A program made the translations under genes and the position numbers. The notes beneath the pieces are model-generated. The model saw only the letters and a program-made list of their open reading frames with translations. It did not search any database and was not told the origin of the DNA. A DNA stretch of 64,000 bases from Microbulbifer sp. TB1203 (GTDB taxonomy: Bacteria > Pseudomonadota > Gammaproteobacteria > Pseudomonadales > Cellvibrionaceae): contig NZ_CP116899.1 in the NCBI RefSeq assembly GCF_030997045.1, forward strand, positions 4,240,001 through 4,304,000. Reading direction: 5' to 3'. This document shows, piece after piece, positions 24,302 to 31,824 of this stretch; position 1 is the stretch's first letter, and every line of letters begins with the position of its first letter.

Positions 24302-25915
24302 TCATTCTAAGACGTCATTGCCCCAGCGGTAGATGTCTGATCGCAAGGGATTGCTTGCAAACTTTTCCTTCCACATTCGCGGTGTCAGATCTGCAACTTC
24401 TCTGGCCGGATGCTGGCCAACTCGAAGGAGCACATCCGTGAGATACGTGTACGGATTGATATCGTGCAGCTTGCAGGTGGTAATCAGGCTCTGGATGATG
24501 CCCACATGCTCCGCGCCTAGCTCGGTCCAGCAGAACATCCAGTTCTTCCTGCCCATTGGAATCGGACGCAGGGCGCGCTCCAGGTGATTGGTGTCCAGGG
24601 GTAAATCCGGGTCCTCCTGGAACACTCTGAGCTTTTGCTCTCTCTGGATCACATAGCCGAGTGCTCTGGTGAGCGGGTCGGAGGGAATCAGGTCTGTGCG
24701 CTGTATTTGGGCCTGACACCACTGGAAGAACTGATCCACTACCGGTTTGCTGTGGGCGAGCCGGTAGCTACGCTTCTTGTCGCCAGTGAAGCCTGCCTTG
24801 GCAATTTCCTCTTCAATCTTGTACAGACGGGCAATGTGGTCCAGGGCGTAACGAACTGCCTGCGGTTCTTGCTGTTCTGCATCGATAAAATAGCGACGGC
24901 TGTGCACCCAGCATTGGGCGTGGGTGATGCCGGTATTCTCTTCGACAAAGCGCGCATAGGCGGTGTAGCCGTCACTCAGCAGCGTGCCGGTAAAGTCCGT
25001 TTTGAGGATTTTCTCGATATGCGCGCGCCCGCGGCTGGCGCTGAAGGTAAAGGCCACTTCGTCGCGTTCCCCGTACAGAGGCCAGAAGTAGCCCTGTTTC
25101 ATTTTTCCGGGGCCGGCACTGGATTTGCCGCTCTTGCCGGCCTTGATCGGGGTTTCATCCATAGCCAGCACCCGGCTTTGCAGGATACTGAGGAGCTGTG
25201 CCGCCGCGATGGGGCGTAGCAGCTCGATGGAACGCCTGCACAAGTTGGTGAGAGTGGCGCGACTCAGGGTTACACCCGCCTGAGTGAGGCGCTGGTGCTG
25301 GCGGTACAGCGGCAGGTGGTACTGGAACTTGTCCACTAGCATGCCCACCAGGAAGCTGACGTCGGCGATGCTCTTCTCAAGGACATTGGCCGGTGCCGGG
25401 CTGGGCAGTGGCTTGTCCTCGCCTTTGCGCTTCAAGATCGGGCGCCGATATTCCTGCACCACGTAACTGGCCGGTTGCTGGGCCAGGCGGTGGGTGGTTT
25501 TGGTGCCGATCACTTCAAATTGATCTGCTTCAGGGCCTATAAGCTCCGGCGGTGTCTGTTCGATGACCTGCACCGGAACGTCCGGGCCGAAGCGCAGGCC
25601 GCTGTCATTGACGCAATCTTCACCGCGTTGCTTGGGCGCCTTGCCGCGCTGGTAGGTGATGGTGATCTTCTCACCTTCGACGGGGGCGGACTCAGTAGCC
25701 GCGCCCAGCAGGGAGGGCTGATGAGGATTGGCTTCCGCCAGACGTCTTTCCGACTTCTGGCCAAAGAGCTGTTTATTGAACCAGTCGAGCCGCTTCTTCA
25801 GCTGCGCATTTTCTTCGCGCAGACGCGCGTTCTCCTGCTGCTCTGCAGACAGGAGTGCGTGGTCCTGGCGGGCCTCTTCGGAGAAGATGTCTTCGGATTT
25901 GTCAGCGCGTTTCAT
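24302..25915 (-). CDS. tnpC: IS66 transposase (TnpC)
   Basis: The 537-aa DDE transposase has an N-terminal coiled coil and leucine-rich stretch (ENARLREENAQLKKRLDWFN), then a zinc-finger-like region. The catalytic core has Asp in LAMDETPIKAG (~251), Asp in LLSDGYTAYARF (~314) and Glu in NHLERALRPIP (~443). The C-terminus carries the IS66 C-terminal domain (ITTCKLHDINPYTYLTDVL). Length and motifs look complete, so the element may still be active. Confidence 0.96.
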   Translation of the reverse strand: MKRADKSEDIFSEEARQDHALLSAEQQENARLREENAQLKKRLDWFNKQLFGQKSERRLAEANPHQPSLLGAATESAPVEGEKITITYQRGKAPKQRGEDCVNDSGLRFGPDVPVQVIEQTPPELIGPEADQFEVIGTKTTHRLAQQPASYVVQEYRRPILKRKGEDKPLPSPAPANVLEKSIADVSFLVGMLVDKFQYHLPLYRQHQRLTQAGVTLSRATLTNLCRRSIELLRPIAAAQLLSILQSRVLAMDETPIKAGKSGKSSAGPGKMKQGYFWPLYGERDEVAFTFSASRGRAHIEKILKTDFTGTLLSDGYTAYARFVEENTGITHAQCWVHSRRYFIDAEQQEPQAVRYALDHIARLYKIEEEIAKAGFTGDKKRSYRLAHSKPVVDQFFQWCQAQIQRTDLIPSDPLTRALGYVIQREQKLRVFQEDPDLPLDTNHLERALRPIPMGRKNWMFCWTELGAEHVGIIQSLITTCKLHDINPYTYLTDVLLRVGQHPAREVADLTPRMWKEKFASNPLRSDIYRWGNDVLE

Positions 25916-25939
25916 GACGTGGATTGTACCAAGATGACA

Positions 25940-26287
25940 CTATGGATTGTGTTTATAGCGCTTCAATTGCCGGGATTTTTGCACCTCGATCCCGTCGAGG
26001 ATCAGCTGCAGGTCGGACCAGCTCAGCCAGCGTCTCCCCGATGCTGAAGAGCGCACAGGGAACTGGCCCTGCTCCAGGCGCTTGTTCCACAGGCAGTAGC
26101 CGGAGGGCTCGAAGTACAGCACCTTCATCATGGTTTTGCGGCGGTTGATAAAGACGAAGTACTGACCTTCGAGCGGGTTTTCATCGAGCTGGTTTTTGGC
26201 CAGCGCCGATAGCCCACCGAAGGATTTGCGCATATCCGTGGGCTCGGTGCACAGCAGGATCCTCGCGCGGGTTCCTACCGAGAACAT
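25940..26287 (-). CDS. tnpB: IS66 accessory protein TnpB (Orf2)
   Basis: The 115-aa protein matches IS66 Orf2: TEPTDMRKSFGGLSALA near the start, then GQYFVFINRRKTMMKVLYFE and GYCLWNKRLEQG. Orf2 is required for transposition in IS66 elements. Its ATG overlaps the tnpA stop (TAATG), suggesting translational coupling. Confidence 0.95.
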   Translation of the reverse strand: MFSVGTRARILLCTEPTDMRKSFGGLSALAKNQLDENPLEGQYFVFINRRKTMMKVLYFEPSGYCLWNKRLEQGQFPVRSSASGRRWLSWSDLQLILDGIEVQKSRQLKRYKHNP

Positions 26288-26592
26288 TAGCTCTGACTCA
26301 GCTTCAGCTCAACGCCATTACCGAGGCTCAGTACGATCTCCCAGCCTGAGGATGAACCAACGTTCAGCGTGGCGAGATCGATAAAGTCAGGTTCTGCTTT
26401 CCGGTCTTGCACAATATTCAGATCCGGTGTGGCCAGACGTTTGCGCCACTGGCAGAAACTGGCATAGCCGATCGTACGCTCGGTGCAAAACTGCGTGGCG
26501 GGCATACCGCTGACTTGCCATTCGTCGATGAGTGATTGCCATTGCTCCGCGGATCGACGCGGGCGTGGGGTGTGGGTATTTGTAGAATTCAT
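26287..26592 (-). CDS. tnpA: IS66 accessory protein TnpA (Orf1)
   Basis: The 101-aa protein has an N-terminal helix-turn-helix-like segment (WQSLIDEWQVSGMPATQFC..RTIGYASFCQWRKRL) typical of IS66 TnpA, and a C-terminal strand region ending GVELKLSQS. Its ATG lies about 80 bp inside the right inverted repeat. Confidence 0.93.
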   Translation of the reverse strand: MNSTNTHTPRPRRSAEQWQSLIDEWQVSGMPATQFCTERTIGYASFCQWRKRLATPDLNIVQDRKAEPDFIDLATLNVGSSSGWEIVLSLGNGVELKLSQS

Positions 26593-26674
26593 AGTTGGCC
26601 TCCGTGTTGTTGACGGTGGCCAGAATAGTGTTTCAGATTGCCGTGGTGAATGACGCCCTACAATGAACGGTTAC

Positions 26675-27217
26675 ACCCAGCCGGAGTTTCAACCGAGCAG
26701 CTACCGCCTCATCAATCGTGGGATAAACCGACTCCAAAACGAGTGCATCGACTTCAATCGGCTTCTCCCCAAGAAGCGCCGCCGCGCCGCCCAGCGACTG
26801 GCCGATGGCTCCTACCTTTGAGCACTTGAAGCGGGAGCGCAGGAGCGAGACTGCCGCTCGCGCATTCGATGACTCGCGATAGCCGAAGGTGATGTGCTCT
26901 CCCGAACTCTCGCCGTGGGCCTGGAAATCAAACAGGAGCGCAGAGTAGCCAGCCTGTCGGAGCAACCGCGCACGCTCAATCATGCTCCGGCGATTTGAGC
27001 GGACCCCATGCATGAGGAGAAGACACGGAGCGTTTTCCCCTGCGGGCACGAACCAGCCTTTGACCCCGGCGAATTCGACATCAACAGCTCTTAGATCGGC
27101 CGGCGCCGGCCCAATGGAGCGAACGGCGGGTGCTGACAGCGCCGAACCTGCCAGATAGCTGGCGCTTGCACCTGTTATCATAATGGTCAGCGTTAAAGCT
27201 AACAGTGATTGTCGCAT
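26675..27217 (-). pseudogene. Alpha/beta hydrolase, 5' part (split by IS66)
   Basis: The first 181 codons of a secreted alpha/beta hydrolase: signal peptide MRQSLLALTLTIMITGASAS, LLMHGVRSNRR with the oxyanion HG, and nucleophile motif IGQSLGGAAALL. Translation now runs 13 codons into the IS66 end before a stop. AAGGAAAGGAA precedes the ATG. Its GC content is higher than that of neighbouring cassettes, but its orientation and the attC-like sequence upstream fit the minus-strand cassette series. Confidence 0.9.
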
Positions 27218-27220
27218 TTC

Positions 27221-27316
27221 CTTTCCTTGCGCATTTAACCCCGCAAGAGGGGGGGGCAGAGCGTAGCGTAGGCCATCTCACGGAGGACCGAAGGCTCGGA
27301 GTAAACTGCTTATGTA
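27221..27316. repeat. attC-like site 9 (minus orientation)
   Basis: On the minus strand a CTAACG box follows the upstream gene, and GGGGTTAAATGCGC precedes the hydrolase start. GTTAAAT fits GTTRRRY. GGACCGAAGGCTCGG is an inner hairpin. Overall pairing is weaker than in the other sites. Confidence 0.45.
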
Positions 27317-27318
27317 CG

Positions 27319-27753
27319 TTAGTTGTCACTTCTTGCATCAATTTTCCGCAATGTTATCCATGCACTAACCGCCCCAACAGCGCCTAAAAAGCAATGAATT
27401 GCCACGATAATGACTGTTTGTAACAAGTTACCCTCAGAATATGGGTCAATTCCGTGGGCATGGATTTTATTTATTGAATGATCTATCCAAAAAGGTATAC
27501 CGGCTCCCACAGCTACAAACGTAATAAATGAAAAGAAAGGTTTGAAATAAATAAATATTGGTTTTAGAGGCAGCAACAATAAAAATGCAAGAATGCTCCC
27601 TAATATAAAAAATAATCCTCCTCCAACGGGAAAGGCCAATAGCGACAGTAAACCGCTGTCGTGAAATAAGATTTCGTTAACCCCCAAGAAAACTCCACCT
27701 AAAACGCCTACGGAGATTCCTGAATTCAATGCGGCTTTAAATATCTGAGTCAT
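27319..27753 (-). CDS. Cassette membrane protein, unknown
   Basis: With ATG 27753 (MTQIFKAALNSGISVGVLGG) the product is 144 aa with about four membrane spans (SLLAFPVGGGLFFILGSIL, FLLLLPLKPIFIYFKPF, FSFITFVAVGAGIPFW and LLQTVIIVAIHCFLGAVGAV). No family recognised. It lies between two attC-like palindromes and reads minus like all cassettes right of 23.94 kb. Confidence 0.6.
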   Translation of the reverse strand: MTQIFKAALNSGISVGVLGGVFLGVNEILFHDSGLLSLLAFPVGGGLFFILGSILAFLLLLPLKPIFIYFKPFFSFITFVAVGAGIPFWIDHSINKIHAHGIDPYSEGNLLQTVIIVAIHCFLGAVGAVSAWITLRKIDARSDN

Positions 27754-27765
27754 ACTAATAAACAA

Positions 27766-27876
27766 CTAGCGTCAAGCTCATGGGAAGCCTACTATATCCG
27801 CCATTTTGTGCAAAAATGGGAACGTAGCGATCATACAAAAGGGTACATATAGTAGGCGTTCCGTGCCTTTGCATGT
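27766..27876. repeat. attC-like palindrome 10 (minus orientation)
   Basis: GGAAGCCTACTATAT pairs with ATATAGTAGGCGTTCC. On the minus strand the loop reads GATCGCTACGTTCCCATTTT, the same loop motif found on the plus strand in palindromes 1 and 4. This shows that the site is homologous and inverted. Confidence 0.7.
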
Positions 27877-28109
27877 TATAAATTCTTCTTGATCAAAGAT
27901 TCATACTCAGGGTAATTACTCCCCGAAGAGCGCCTAGAAATATAAATCTCTTTGAGATTTTCCGCTGCTTGATCGTAGGACAATAGTAACTCTTGAATTT
28001 CCGCCTTATCCCTAACCGTCTCTGATTCAAGTAATCCTTCGAAGTGCTCAATTTGTTTTTGAACAGATTGTATACTAATTAAAATAGTTGATAACTCTAA
28101 ATCAGCCAT
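27876..28109 (-). CDS. Tsi2-like immunity/antitoxin protein
   Basis: The 77-aa acidic helical protein has the same length as Pseudomonas aeruginosa Tsi2. From memory of that sequence it shares the pattern LL.xYDxAAxxLKxxY (here ELLLSYDQAAENLKEIY) and a PxYxxLI end (YPEYESLIKKNL). Tsi2 neutralises the toxin Tse2 by direct binding. Its ATG overlaps the stop of the toxin frame (ATGGCTGA), the coupling expected for a toxin-immunity pair. The frame is open, although the toxin gene beside it is broken twice. Confidence 0.8.
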   Translation of the reverse strand: MADLELSTILISIQSVQKQIEHFEGLLESETVRDKAEIQELLLSYDQAAENLKEIYISRRSSGSNYPEYESLIKKNL

Positions 28110-28327
28110 TGCTCAACTTCCTTTTGTGAGATTCTGCATTTCTCGCCAGCGCATCCAGAAGCTGGATAAACTGGAATTTAGGCATGTCATAGTTAGGACT
28201 AATGGAGTAGTGGGTAGCATTAAACCGTTTATTGTAGCTATCTTTTGTGATAATGAGGCCATTTGGTATTTCCGTACCCGTATGTCCAGTTGGCTTCCCT
28301 GAATGCACCGGGACGGTCAAACAATGA
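28102..28327 (-). pseudogene. Tse2-like toxin, 3' part (split by IS1595, frameshifted)
   Basis: The frame encoding TEIPNGLIITKDSYNKRFNA, THYSISPNYDMPKFQFIQLL and DALARNA corresponds to the C-terminal half of Tse2 (which has DSYNKRLQATHYTIMP, from memory). Directly after the IS1595 insertion point the correct continuation FDRPGAFREANWTYG is in another frame. The switch falls at a GGG run (CCC at 28,277-28,279 on the plus strand), consistent with a one-base insertion. A sequencing error in the run cannot be excluded. Confidence 0.8.
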
Positions 28328-29359
28328 CCTAATTACCACTCTTGCTAAGTAACGATTACCTGTATATAAATACAGTTATCTCGTTGATCTGCAAGGGAAT
28401 CCGCCATGGCTCGCAACAAGGTACAGTTCCAGAAGGGCATCAGTTTGACCAAATTCCTCAAGGAGCACGGAACCGAGGACCAGTGCTTCGATGCGCTCTG
28501 CCGGTGGCGATGGCCAGACGGATTCCGCTGTCCCCACTGCGGGCATGACAAGTATTGCGACTTGTCTCACCGCAAGCTGAAGCAGTGCAACCGATGTCGC
28601 CGCCAGACGTCGATAACCTCGCGCACTATCTTCGACTCCACCAAGCTACCCCTTACCACCTGGTTTCTTGGTATCTTCCTCATTACCCAGGATAAGAAGG
28701 GCATCTCCTGCATGGAGCTGGCCCGTCACCTGGGTATCTCCTACAACGCTGCCTGGCGCATGAAGCAGAAGCTCATGCAGGTAATGCTGGAGCGGGACCA
28801 GCACTACAAGCTGTCCGGCTTCATCGAGCTGGATGACGCCTATCTTGGCGGCGAGCGTACCGGATGCAAGCCAGGACGCGGCGCTGACGGCAAGACACCC
28901 TTTGTTGCCGCTGTTGAAACCACCAAGGAAGGCCAGCCATCCCGGATCAAGCTCTCCATCATCAAGGGTTTCCGAAGCACCGAGATTTCCGCCTGGAGTA
29001 AGCGCCATCTGAGTGAAGGCAGCACTGTCATCTCGGATGGCCTCGCGTGTTTCAATGCCGTCACTGAAGCAGGTTGCGCACACGATAAGATTGTCTGTGG
29101 TGGTGGCCGCGCTTCCGTTGAAGAGCCCGAGTTCTATTGGGTGAATACTGTACTCGGCAATTTAAAGAGCGCTTTGCGCAGTACCTACCACGCAATCCGG
29201 CCTAAATATGCGCAGCGCTATCTGGCGGAATTCCAGTACCGATTCAACCGCAGATTCGATCTTTGCGCGCTCATTCCCCGGCTTATCTACGCCTCTCTCC
29301 GGACTCCACCAATGCCGGAAAGATTGCTTAAACTCGGCTTAGCTTAGGTGGTAATTAGG
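28328..29359 (+). mobile_element. IS1595 family (ISXO2-like) insertion sequence, complete
   Basis: The 1,032-bp element has ends CCTAATTACCACTCTTGCTAAG (left) and, inverted, CCTAATTACCACCTAAGCTAAG (right). It is flanked by a perfect 8-bp duplication AACAATGA at 28,320-28,327 and 29,360-29,367. One transposase gene fills it. It interrupts a Tse2-like toxin gene in the cassette array. Confidence 0.96.
28406..29347 (+). CDS. IS1595 family transposase
   Basis: The 313-aa transposase has an N-terminal zinc ribbon (CPHCGHDKYC..KQCNRCRRQTS), a helix-turn-helix (CMELARHLGISYNAAWRMKQ) and a DDE-type core with Asp in FIELDDAYLGGERTG and Asp in TVISDGLACFNAV. The C-terminus has YLAEFQYRFNRRFDL, typical of the ISXO2 branch. 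It is intact. Downstream the stop lies 12 bp inside the right inverted repeat. Confidence 0.96.
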   Translation: MARNKVQFQKGISLTKFLKEHGTEDQCFDALCRWRWPDGFRCPHCGHDKYCDLSHRKLKQCNRCRRQTSITSRTIFDSTKLPLTTWFLGIFLITQDKKGISCMELARHLGISYNAAWRMKQKLMQVMLERDQHYKLSGFIELDDAYLGGERTGCKPGRGADGKTPFVAAVETTKEGQPSRIKLSIIKGFRSTEISAWSKRHLSEGSTVISDGLACFNAVTEAGCAHDKIVCGGGRASVEEPEFYWVNTVLGNLKSALRSTYHAIRPKYAQRYLAEFQYRFNRRFDLCALIPRLIYASLRTPPMPERLLKLGLA

Positions 29360-29604
29360 AACAATGATGTTCCTTGACCTAGAACGGATTTCACCATTTC
29401 GATCCCGTTTTCTAATTTGATGATTTCAACGTCTGGAGCTCGTAGCACGCCAGCTCTTATTTCCCGTTCTTCAAAATCTGGATAAAGAGGGTTTCTGCTT
29501 TTCGAGCTCTTATGAAGAGACCGCCAAAGATACAATTTCAAACTGCCAACATAAATTCGATCCAGTTGGCCTTTCGATATTAGCAATTTTTCAATAGTTT
29601 TCAT
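29360..29604 (-). pseudogene. Tse2-like toxin, 5' part (split by IS1595)
   Basis: The ATG at 29604 follows AAGGAGAG. About 82 codons run up to the IS: KLYLWRSLHKSSKSRNPLYP, then RAGVLRAPDVEIIKLENG and GQGTSL. With one target duplication removed, the next codons give GTSLFDRPGAF, close to GTSVFDRAGVL of P. aeruginosa Tse2 (recalled). The RAPD segment also matches. Tse2 is a cytotoxic T6SS effector with an ADP-ribosyltransferase-like fold. Here it sits as a cassette with no T6SS genes in the window. Confidence 0.8.
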
Positions 29605-29619
29605 TGCTTACTCTCCTTA

Positions 29620-29748
29620 GTGTAGTGATTTGTAACGCCTTGTACAGCGGAAATTTGTGGAGTGGGTTTTTGTGTTATAGAGTAGCGGCAACACAAAAAA
29701 GTCATGGAACAAATTTTCCGACTGGTGCAATTTGTTTAAGCATTGCCC
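29620..29748. repeat. attC-like palindrome 11 (minus orientation)
   Basis: GGAAATTTGTGGAGTGGG and GTTTTTGTGTT face AACACAAAAAA and GGAACAAATTTTCC with single unpaired bases. On the minus strand GCTTAAAC opens it and GGCGTTACAAAT closes it just before the toxin start. Confidence 0.7.
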
Positions 29749-29751
29749 GAC

Positions 29752-29997
29752 TCAATAGCAAAAAATAGCCTTTTGAATCTCAGCAACCATGCTTTTTGCT
29801 TGCTCAACATCTAGCTCAATTTCTGAATTGCTGGATATCTCATGCTCCGGAACTTCGGCTAGCTCGCTAGCAGATTCGAAGTTGCTGCTATCTGGTTGTA
29901 CAGTCCAGACTTCAAGGTTGACGAACCCATCGTGGACTCCAGAGCCTACCTCTACAAAGCCTTGACGATACTTTATTCCAGAACATTTTATTTTCAT
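29752..29997 (-). CDS. Cassette protein, unknown (81 aa)
   Basis: A small acidic soluble protein (IKYRQGFVEVGSGVHDGFVN at the start, ELDVEQAKSMVAEIQKAIF helix at the end). No signal peptide, no family recognised. It is bracketed by attC-like palindromes on both sides. Confidence 0.55.
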   Translation of the reverse strand: MKIKCSGIKYRQGFVEVGSGVHDGFVNLEVWTVQPDSSNFESASELAEVPEHEISSNSEIELDVEQAKSMVAEIQKAIFCY

Positions 29998-30004
29998 GGA
30001 CCCC

Positions 30005-30108
30005 TTCCCAGAATTGCTTTACGCCCGTATAACGAGAAAATTTTAGCTGGCAGCTTTTTTGCTGCGCAGCGCGAAAAAGGTGACAGCTAAAATTTGTCCG
30101 TTGCATGC
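30005..30108. repeat. attC-like palindrome 12 (minus orientation)
   Basis: GAGAAAATTTTAGCTG pairs with CAGCTAAAATTTGTC, and inner GCTTTTTTGC..GCGAAAAAGG extends it. On the minus strand GCAACGGAC opens and CGTTATACGGGCG closes the site. Confidence 0.7.
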
Positions 30109-30806
30109 GTTTGGTAAGCATTTTTATCCAGCTTGTCGGAGTATTCCAGGTATAACCACCCAGTTAATATGGCAATACCACCTGCGTAGCCATAACCAGC
30201 ATAACTATTAAGAAGAACATTTAATAACCAGTTTGCGTTTATATAGCTAAATGCTGAAAGCGCTGTGGCTATAGTAATTATTGCAGATAATGCCATTGCT
30301 CTATTGCCAAGTGAAGTAGCTTTAAAGCAGACAAAGGCGGCTATTAACAGGGCGATAAAGTTCGTGCCAAGAAAAATACGAATATCAGTAATTAACCCTG
30401 AAAATGTTTTATTGAAATAAGATTTTAAGCCCTGCTTCCAGGAAAATATTTTTTCGAACAAGGCTGCTTCCAATGGATTATTTGTTTCAAACTCAGGGGG
30501 GATTATGACAACGTTTTCTGCGTCAATAGTTAAAGACTCAACGTATTTGTATGGATTGGTTTTGAACGTATCAATTTCCTCGCGTATCACGTCTATTTGA
30601 TAATCTTTGAGGTACATGTTTGCAGCCCTAGAGTTGAGAACTTCTTCAGCGAGGTCAACTTTAGAAGAAGTACCTTTGACCAACTTTTCTGTTACTAATA
30701 ATCGAGACTCTTCTTCAATTTTATCGACCACAAAAAAACTGACTACAAATGCAATAAAGAAAACCACCATAAATATGGCTTGCGTCGATAGAAGTACTTT
30801 TCTCAT
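30087..30806 (-). CDS. Cassette membrane protein, unknown (239 aa)
   Basis: An N-terminal membrane anchor (IFMVVFFIAFVVSFFVVD) is followed by a helical domain of about 110 residues (LVTEKLVKGTSSKVDLAEEV). Three or four C-terminal spans come next (FIALLIAAFVCFKATSL, MALSAIITIATALSAFSYI and YAGYGYAGGIAILTGWLYL). No family recognised. Its stop lies inside the attC-like palindrome at 30,005-30,108. Confidence 0.6.
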   Translation of the reverse strand: MRKVLLSTQAIFMVVFFIAFVVSFFVVDKIEEESRLLVTEKLVKGTSSKVDLAEEVLNSRAANMYLKDYQIDVIREEIDTFKTNPYKYVESLTIDAENVVIIPPEFETNNPLEAALFEKIFSWKQGLKSYFNKTFSGLITDIRIFLGTNFIALLIAAFVCFKATSLGNRAMALSAIITIATALSAFSYINANWLLNVLLNSYAGYGYAGGIAILTGWLYLEYSDKLDKNAYQTHATDKF

Positions 30807-30817
30807 AGTTTGATGTT

Positions 30818-30912
30818 TCCTTTACTTAACGATCGGTTTAGCGGCGCACGGAGCAAAGCGTAGTGCGTCCGGGCCGCGCATTTTTCGGCCGTACTACAGC
30901 CGCTTGTTATGT
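30818..30912. repeat. attC-like palindrome 13 (minus orientation)
   Basis: GTTTAGCGGCGCACGGAGC faces GTACTACAGCCGCTTG, with CCGGGCCGCGC..TTCGGCCG inside. On the minus strand GCATAAC opens it and CGTTAAGT (fits GTTRRRY) closes it. Confidence 0.65.
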
Positions 30913-31254
30913 TGCAATACTTACTACCACTAGAACGGGAATGACCTTCAAACAGTATGCCTTCCAAAGGCTTTCATACTTCATGTTACGCTTGATTAGT
31001 CTCTTCGCCGCCGCATCTTCTACTGCCCAAGCGGGGATATCCCGCAGGGTTTTAGCATATTTGAACATGAAAAAGGTAGTAAGGTGAGACGCTGCATCAG
31101 GTGGCTTGAAAAAGAAGCCGTGGGGTCTGCCGTCTGCCACCCAGCTTTCATGATGGTGGATATATTGATGTCTGAGCACTTCATCGAAACAGTAGAAACA
31201 CCAAAATCCGAATAGAAAGCTAAACGTACATATTGCGAAAAATAAAACGGTCAT
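30907..31254 (-). CDS. Cassette membrane protein, unknown (115 aa)
   Basis: One N-terminal span (LFFAICTFSFLFGFWCFYCF) with a His-rich segment after it (RHQYIHHHESWV) and a C-terminal hydrophobic stretch (LKVIPVLVVVSIAT). No family recognised. It is the outermost minus-strand cassette gene seen. The stop overlaps the palindrome at its 3' side. Confidence 0.55.
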   Translation of the reverse strand: MTVLFFAICTFSFLFGFWCFYCFDEVLRHQYIHHHESWVADGRPHGFFFKPPDAASHLTTFFMFKYAKTLRDIPAWAVEDAAAKRLIKRNMKYESLWKAYCLKVIPVLVVVSIAT

Positions 31255-31560
31255 CTATATAAGCTTCATCTCATAGGGAGCCAAAACATCACAGTTAATT
31301 CAAAAGACGCTGCTTTATATCTATGTGCTCACTATTTACTTGAGAACTAAAGTGCCAGTTATTAACAATTTTCATAAAAATCAATTGGTTACAAGATCAT
31401 TCGGATTTGGCAAGCCAGAAATAGACAGCAGCTGTTCTATATCTCCCCAAGACTAGGGCTATTGATCATATCGGCATCCCCATATAAATCAAACACTTGC
31501 GTAATCTTTCAGACAGATAGAAGCAAATGCTGCTGATCTTGGTAGAATTTTGCGCCAACA
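31255..31560. other. Gene-free right edge of the cassette region
   Basis: About 300 AT-rich bases in which I see no convincing gene, no integrase and no attI-like site. Composition returns to chromosome-like at about 31,560. Confidence 0.4.
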
Positions 31561-31561
31561 C

Positions 31562-31588
31562 AAAAACAAGCCCCGCACTGAGGCGGGA
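31562..31588 (-). terminator. Rho-independent terminator candidate
   Basis: On the minus strand CCCGC-CTCAGT-GCGGG is followed by GCTTGTTTTTG. It lies about 240 bp downstream of the M1 peptidase stop and probably ends that transcript. Confidence 0.55.
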
Positions 31589-31690
31589 TTCCCCGGCGGC
31601 TGGCAGAGGTTCGGTTCGACAGCCATTTGTTTATCTGATCAGCCCTGGTTTTCAATCTTTGCCATTTCGATATCGCTCTCTATCCCGCTA

Positions 31691-31820
31691 TCAGAGCTGG
31701 ACCCCGGATCGAGTCCGGGGTGACGAGGGAATTGCGGATCGAGCCGGAGGTGACGAGGGGATTGGGTTAGTCAGCCTTTATCAGAGCTGGGCTTCGGGTC
31801 GATTCCGGGGTGACGAGGTG
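31691..31820. repeat. Short direct repeats with CCCCGGATCGAGTCCGGGG palindrome
   Basis: Two copies of TATCAGAGCTGG, each followed by a CCCGGATCGAGTCCGGGGTGACGAG-like palindrome (the second degenerate), plus an intervening GGATCGAGCCGGAGGTGACG copy. The same palindrome occurs near 301. Confidence 0.6.
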
Positions 31821-31824
31821 GGGG

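Larger units (their letters stand above)
24294..26674 (-). mobile_element. IS66 family insertion sequence, complete
   Basis: The 2,381-bp element has terminal inverted repeats GTAACCGCTCATTCTA (left) and GTAACCGTTCATTGTA (right, inverted). It is flanked by a perfect 8-bp duplication ACCCAGCC at 24,286-24,293 and 26,675-26,682. It carries tnpA, tnpB and tnpC in the usual order on the minus strand, all open. It interrupts an alpha/beta hydrolase gene. Confidence 0.97.

Noticed and set aside
28342..28570. Small genes at the left end of IS1595
   Set aside because: They overlap the transposase start and the inverted repeat and lack ribosome binding sites.
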